Assembly: GCA_009776805.1 (NCBI GenBank)
Contig: WRNB01000005.1
Coordinates: forward strand, 1 to 44,065
Direction of reading: 5' to 3'
DNA length: 44,065 nt
DNA from: Candidatus Bathycorpusculum grumuli
Lineage (GTDB): Archaea; Thermoproteota; Bathyarchaeia; Bathyarchaeales; Bathycorpusculaceae
Translations under genes and position numbers: made by a program
Shown here: positions 39,761-44,065 of the stretch, piece by piece
How positions within the stretch are numbered: the stretch's first letter is position 1
Layout: every line of letters starts with the position of its first letter
Notes under the pieces: generated by a model
The model's input: only the letters and a program-made list of their open reading frames with translations
Told to the model about the DNA's origin: nothing
Database searches by the model: none

Positions 39761-40323
39761 TAGTGGTTTTCAAGTGGATTTTAGCGTTTTTAGTACTTTT
39801 GTAACCTATAAACAAAATATCGAAATAGATATAATTGATAGATACAATAAATTCATCGACAAATATGGCGTATTTTTGACAACAAATGGCATGGAGCACA
39901 TATTTGTCCTTTTTACGCATGTTTATGCGCAATAAAGGTTTTTAAGTAAAACCGGCTTATTTAAGAACAGATATTATACCCAAAATATCAACATGAAAAA
40001 AATTTTATCCTATATTTGTACATTACAACATTATACCAAAACCAACTACAAACAAAAAAAGAAAAAATAAATAATCAAACACAAACAAAACAACAAAAAC
40101 AAAGCCGATATCGCACGATAACTCTCCATAAGCCAAAACACAATAACAAAACTCTAAACACAACACCACAAAACAAACACACACCCACCAAACAACCAAA
40201 ACTGCAAACGACCACCAAAACTAAACAAAACCCAAAAAACTCAAAATAAAGCAGAAATCAAAGAAAAACCCTAACCGCACCTTATTAGAAATTATAGAAA
40301 AATTTGACCTTAAAATATCATAA

Positions 40324-40409
40324 GGCAGCCTCCGAAAATCTTCTAAACATGGTTTGAAACGCTATTATACACCATTTTAGATGTAAAATGTGAGTTTCCG
40401 GAGGTTGCC
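40324..40409. mobile_element. MITE-like element family 2, copy D (86 bp)
   Basis: TIR GGCAGCCTCCGAAAA / TTTCCGGAGGTTGCC; flanked by ATAA on both sides. Confidence 0.78.
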
Positions 40410-40649
40410 ATAACCAAGACTAAACCATGTATTTAAAAAACTTGGACAAACTTTTAAAAATATCACAATCGGAACCAAGTACTTGTCACAGTCATTACCG
40501 TTTTAACGCTTGATCAAACGCAAAACAATCACGCACAACATCCCTGCCATTTGCCTTGGAAGTTTAGTAAAACGCCTGTTAATGTTCCCAAAACCACAAA
40601 GATGTTTAATTACAGGCTGTTTTGACACATCAACTAATTAATTTTATAT

Positions 40650-41093
40650 TTACTTTAACTTTTCAGTTGCCCATTTTTTAGCTTCAGCTACATCATTCTC
40701 ATTTGGTCTACCACGTCTAACAAAACCAAAAGTTTTACCAAAACAAGTAAAATAATCAGAATCTAAATGCTGGCCTCTTAATTCAAGAGCATCTTTAACA
40801 CCTTGATAAGCAAGTTTATCACTTGCACCACCACCTGCCCAAGTCATAAACAATACAAAACGTTTACCACTACCTAAATCGGCTTTTTTGATAAATGACA
40901 ACAATTCTGTATAGGGTTCACCACCACGTATACCAGTACCAAGAAAAATTAAATCATATTCATCTAAAGATAAAGTTGATGAATCAAAAGTTTTAGTTAA
41001 TTCTACTAAATTACAATTAGCAACTTGAGCAATTACTAACGCAATTTGAGCAGTATTATTCCTATGCGATGAGTAAATAACAATACTTTTCAC
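40650..41093 (-). CDS. Flavodoxin domain protein
   Basis: SIVIYSSHRNNTAQIALVIA FMN-binding loop; YDLIFLGTGIRGGEPYTELLSFI. Confidence 0.85.
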   Translation of the reverse strand: MKSIVIYSSHRNNTAQIALVIAQVANCNLVELTKTFDSSTLSLDEYDLIFLGTGIRGGEPYTELLSFIKKADLGSGKRFVLFMTWAGGGASDKLAYQGVKDALELRGQHLDSDYFTCFGKTFGFVRRGRPNENDVAEAKKWATEKLK

Positions 41094-41247
41094 GGTATTT
41101 TTCCTCCATATAGTAAATGAGTTATTGTTTAATAATTTGTTGGCTGTGTCTCTTAATCAGCTACTTTCTTTTACCATGTTATCTTAGATCAAACACGTCA
41201 TTATTTAAACCAAAAATGCTCCAACATGTTTTTATGACAAAAACCGT

Positions 41248-42111
41248 TTAAAAATTATCAAACAATAACTGCTTACACAATATACCCAATGAAAATAACA
41301 AAACACATACAATAAAAACATACAACATTTTTTTTCCATACATCAAAACTAGTTTTGGTTTCAACCCTACCGAATTGGAGTTTGCAAACTTTTTTTTCCA
41401 AATAATCAAACCTGAAATCAAACCCACAACAACCAACACTAAAACTAGTACAAATAAAACAAAAACAAATTGATCTAAACCAAAAAACTGTTGAGTCCAC
41501 ATATTAGTCCCAGTAGCTTGAATAGTCATTGTCAAATTTTCAATGTACCAACCATTAGAGTTTGTAAAGTTTTGAGCAACCTCTACAGAACCAATAAAAA
41601 ATCCCGTAGCTTTATCCCATTCTTTATGATGCCGTATTGAATCATTGCCATACGTTACAGTTCGAACTGCACCCAACACCTCTCTTTGCTCCTCACCACG
41701 AATAGGCACAACATAAGGTTCAAAATAAGAATCAAAAAAAGTATCACCAAAACCAAGATTAGCAGGAATAATTGTCCAACCACCAGTATTACCTTCAGTA
41801 AAATTATATTCCCAAACCGAACTACCAATTGTCCCATTAACAAATCTAACAATCATGTCCACAGAAAACGCGTCTCCATCAACTGACAAAACCTCCATTC
41901 GCATCCAACGCACATCATGAGTTGGCGGCAAACTACCAGTACCAGTTACAACAACATCATACTCCATCCAATCACCTTCCTTAAAACCTACAGTTTGCTC
42001 TGCATAAATAGAAGAAAATAAAGCAAAAAACAAAAAAATTAATAATAAACTTGCCAAAGTCAAAAACGTTACTTTCTTCATTTTTACCACAATAAATGGA
42101 AATAAAAACAA
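41248..42111 (-). CDS. Secreted/membrane protein with signal peptide and C-terminal TM segments
   Basis: Hydrophobic N-terminus then extracytoplasmic domain (GFKEGDWMEYDVVVTGTG...), two C-terminal TMs. Confidence 0.75.
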   Translation of the reverse strand: MFLFPFIVVKMKKVTFLTLASLLLIFLFFALFSSIYAEQTVGFKEGDWMEYDVVVTGTGSLPPTHDVRWMRMEVLSVDGDAFSVDMIVRFVNGTIGSSVWEYNFTEGNTGGWTIIPANLGFGDTFFDSYFEPYVVPIRGEEQREVLGAVRTVTYGNDSIRHHKEWDKATGFFIGSVEVAQNFTNSNGWYIENLTMTIQATGTNMWTQQFFGLDQFVFVLFVLVLVLVVVGLISGLIIWKKKFANSNSVGLKPKLVLMYGKKMLYVFIVCVLLFSLGILCKQLLFDNF

Positions 42112-42156
42112 GTTTTAAACGTTTCCATAAATAAAATAAAAAAAGAAAAAACTTAG

Positions 42157-43101
42157 TTAACTATTTACAACACCAATTTTTGTAGCTAAAACTTCAAAAC
42201 CAACTGCTTTAAACGAATTAACAACTTTTTCCTGCAAATCTTTACCAGGAGTCAACGCAACCATACATCCACCACCACCACCACCAGTAAGCTTTGCCCC
42301 TATAGCCCCCTGCTTACGTGCTACATCAACAAGATAATCCAACTCTACACTAGAAACACCAATTTTTTGCAAAATACCATGATTTTCATTCATAAGCACA
42401 CCAACCTCCCCAAAATCACCCACCTCAAGTGCTCTACGCCCAGCAACCGCCAACTCTTCCGCTTGAACAAACAATGAATCATATTTAGCAGAATCCACTT
42501 TCCTACGCTCAGCAACCCCTTCCACCATAGCTTTAGTATTAGCAACCTTACCCGTACTACCAATAACAATCTCAACGGGCACCTGAACCTTTAACCGCTC
42601 AATAAAATCCTGCCCACCTACTACATGATTTTTTTTAAACCACATCAACCCACCATACGTAGCTGCAGTATTATCAATACCACTAGGATTACCTGCATAC
42701 GCAATTTCAGCCTCATACGCAATCTGATTAATCCTATCATCAGAAAGATTTAACCCAAACTCCTCACTAATAGCCCGCGCAATAGCAACACTACTTGCAG
42801 CAGACGCACCCAAACCACTAAAACCAGGCAAACTTCCACCTATCCAAATATCCAAAGGCGTTTTAACATCCAAACCCATAGCTTTTAACATACGTTCAAT
42901 AGATTCAATCTGCTGAAGCCGCTTCTCCTCACTATAACCTTTCGCAGTTTTACGATCATCCTTAACAAAAAGACCCTCTTTAGCCTTTGACACTATAGCA
43001 TCCGTTGATGAATCAATCGCCGAAACTATCCCCGGTACCCCATGAACCACAAAATGCTCACCAAACAAAATTACTTTTCCGAAACCTGAACCTTTACCCA
43101 T
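42157..43101 (-). CDS. mvk: Mevalonate kinase (GHMP family)
   Basis: GKVILFGEHFVVHGVPGI, LPGFSGLGASAASSVAIARA (GHMP motif), GAKLTGGGGGGCMVAL. Confidence 0.94.
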   Translation of the reverse strand: MGKGSGFGKVILFGEHFVVHGVPGIVSAIDSSTDAIVSKAKEGLFVKDDRKTAKGYSEEKRLQQIESIERMLKAMGLDVKTPLDIWIGGSLPGFSGLGASAASSVAIARAISEEFGLNLSDDRINQIAYEAEIAYAGNPSGIDNTAATYGGLMWFKKNHVVGGQDFIERLKVQVPVEIVIGSTGKVANTKAMVEGVAERRKVDSAKYDSLFVQAEELAVAGRRALEVGDFGEVGVLMNENHGILQKIGVSSVELDYLVDVARKQGAIGAKLTGGGGGGCMVALTPGKDLQEKVVNSFKAVGFEVLATKIGVVNS

Positions 43102-43731
43102 ATAACTTTTTCACCATACCTAAACACTACAAACTGTACAAATAAAAACATTTTTTACACATAACACAAAAACCATTTCAACCCACATATTTTCACCAAA
43201 CACACTAAATCACCATTTAAACACTACTTATCACCACAACACACACAATTTAACAAAAAAATTCACACCACAAAAAAACAACCACCACACCACACTACTT
43301 CACCCACAACAACCAACAAAACAAACATATGCGCTTAACTCTCAACAAAAACGAGTTTTTAATTAACACTTTTCCCACTAAAAATTAATTTACCACACCA
43401 TTTTTATCCAACAACCATAATTACATACACACATTTACGATGTACACTTGTGTAAACTAAACACATACAAACAATCAACACAACAAAACAACAAACAACA
43501 CAACAAAAAAACATTTAACACCAACCATTAAAACACACCTACCTACAACCCAACAAAACCACATCACCTCACTACAAACACTATAGTGACAAATCGCTGA
43601 ATTTTCTATTTAGATCAAACCTTGAACATTTATTTTAACTACAGTTACTGCGTACACATATACTTAACACATAACCTGTTTTTGGAATCAAAAACCTTAA
43701 ACAATACCGTGTAATCAATATCGGTGCTGGT

Positions 43732-43852
43732 GGCGGGGTATCCGAGCCAGGTCTAAATAGGTGGCCAGATACTATTGCACCTAAGATATGGAGGAGGACT
43801 TAAGATCCTCTGGCGCAGGCCTTCGTGGGTTCAAGTCCCACCCCCGCCACCA
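43732..43852 (+). tRNA. tRNA-Leu(UAA) with encoded CCA and about 30 nt of extra sequence in the D-arm (probable intron)
   Basis: Acceptor GGCGGGG/CCCCGCC, anticodon arm GAGGA-CTTAAGA-TCCTC (anticodon TAA), variable arm TGGCGCAGGCCTTC, T-arm GTGGG-TTCAAGT-CCCAC, then ACCA. 117 nt before ACCA. Confidence 0.9.
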
Positions 43853-43918
43853 CTTATAAATAAACATGGGGTGGGTTCTGTAAATGGCGATAACCACCAA
43901 AATTAACAAATTATGCAA

Positions 43919-44065
43919 CTATAAGCCGGTTCGTTTTCGGAATAGTTTGTGGCCTTCAAAGTCGCATACGTATTCAAAGCCTGCTTCGATGTATTGGCAT
44001 GCTTCGGCTTCTGTTTTAGCGACTTTAGAGATATAGTCTATTTCGTCTTTGAAGAGTGCTTCGTC
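43919..44065 (-). CDS. C-terminus of a protein running off the window (...DEALFKDEIDYISKVAKTEAEACQYIEAGFEYVCDFEGHKLFRKRTGL*); possibly an archaeal tyrosine recombinase
   Basis: Open frame to the window edge. The GFEYVCDFEGHKLFRKR ending resembles C-termini of archaeal integrase-family proteins, from memory. Confidence 0.45.
   Translation of the reverse strand, partial: DEALFKDEIDYISKVAKTEAEACQYIEAGFEYVCDFEGHKLFRKRTGL

Noticed and set aside
40016-40249. 77-aa ORF rich in K/T/Q/N
   Set aside because: Composition is that of AC-rich intergenic DNA; no SD or recognisable motif.

Overview
AT-rich archaeal chromosomal window. The lineage inference (TACK/Bathyarchaeia-like, gut-associated style) is mine. 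It rests on Cdv/ESCRT division genes, archaeal LeuRS, GGPP synthase, mevalonate kinase and single-chain RpoA and RpoB. From left to right: (1) two large minus-strand surface adhesins with beta-helix and InlB-type repeats; (2) an eroded accessory patch with a small ORF, a start-less ORF fragment, and an AlbA/COG2865-type gene whose 5' end is interrupted by a 118-bp inverted-repeat element; (3) a four-gene cdv locus (ESCRT-III paralogue, CdvA, CdvB, CdvC/Vps4); (4) a radical SAM/SPASM enzyme and an MFS transporter, with a divergent, previously uncalled 10-codon gene (MKKVRACGGW) that has its own SD, TATA-like box and terminator-like hairpin; this is the best candidate for an undescribed RiPP-like system; (5) a polyprenyl synthase, LeuRS, a divergent transcarbamylase, a Panacea-like gene, DNA ligase, thioredoxin and a membrane-anchored HTH protein; (6) a compact rpoB-rpoA-rpl30e-nusA operon; (7) a frameshifted accessory gene, a flavodoxin, a secreted/TM protein and mevalonate kinase; (8) tRNA-Leu(UAA) with about 30 extra nt in the D-arm, probably an intron. 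Two MITE-like families were found by eye, each with two copies here: 118-bp elements with CAGACTGCACAA ends, and GGCAACCTCCGAAAA-ended elements with 4-bp target duplications. Two structured intergenic RNA candidates are also proposed. No CRISPR array or rRNA was seen.
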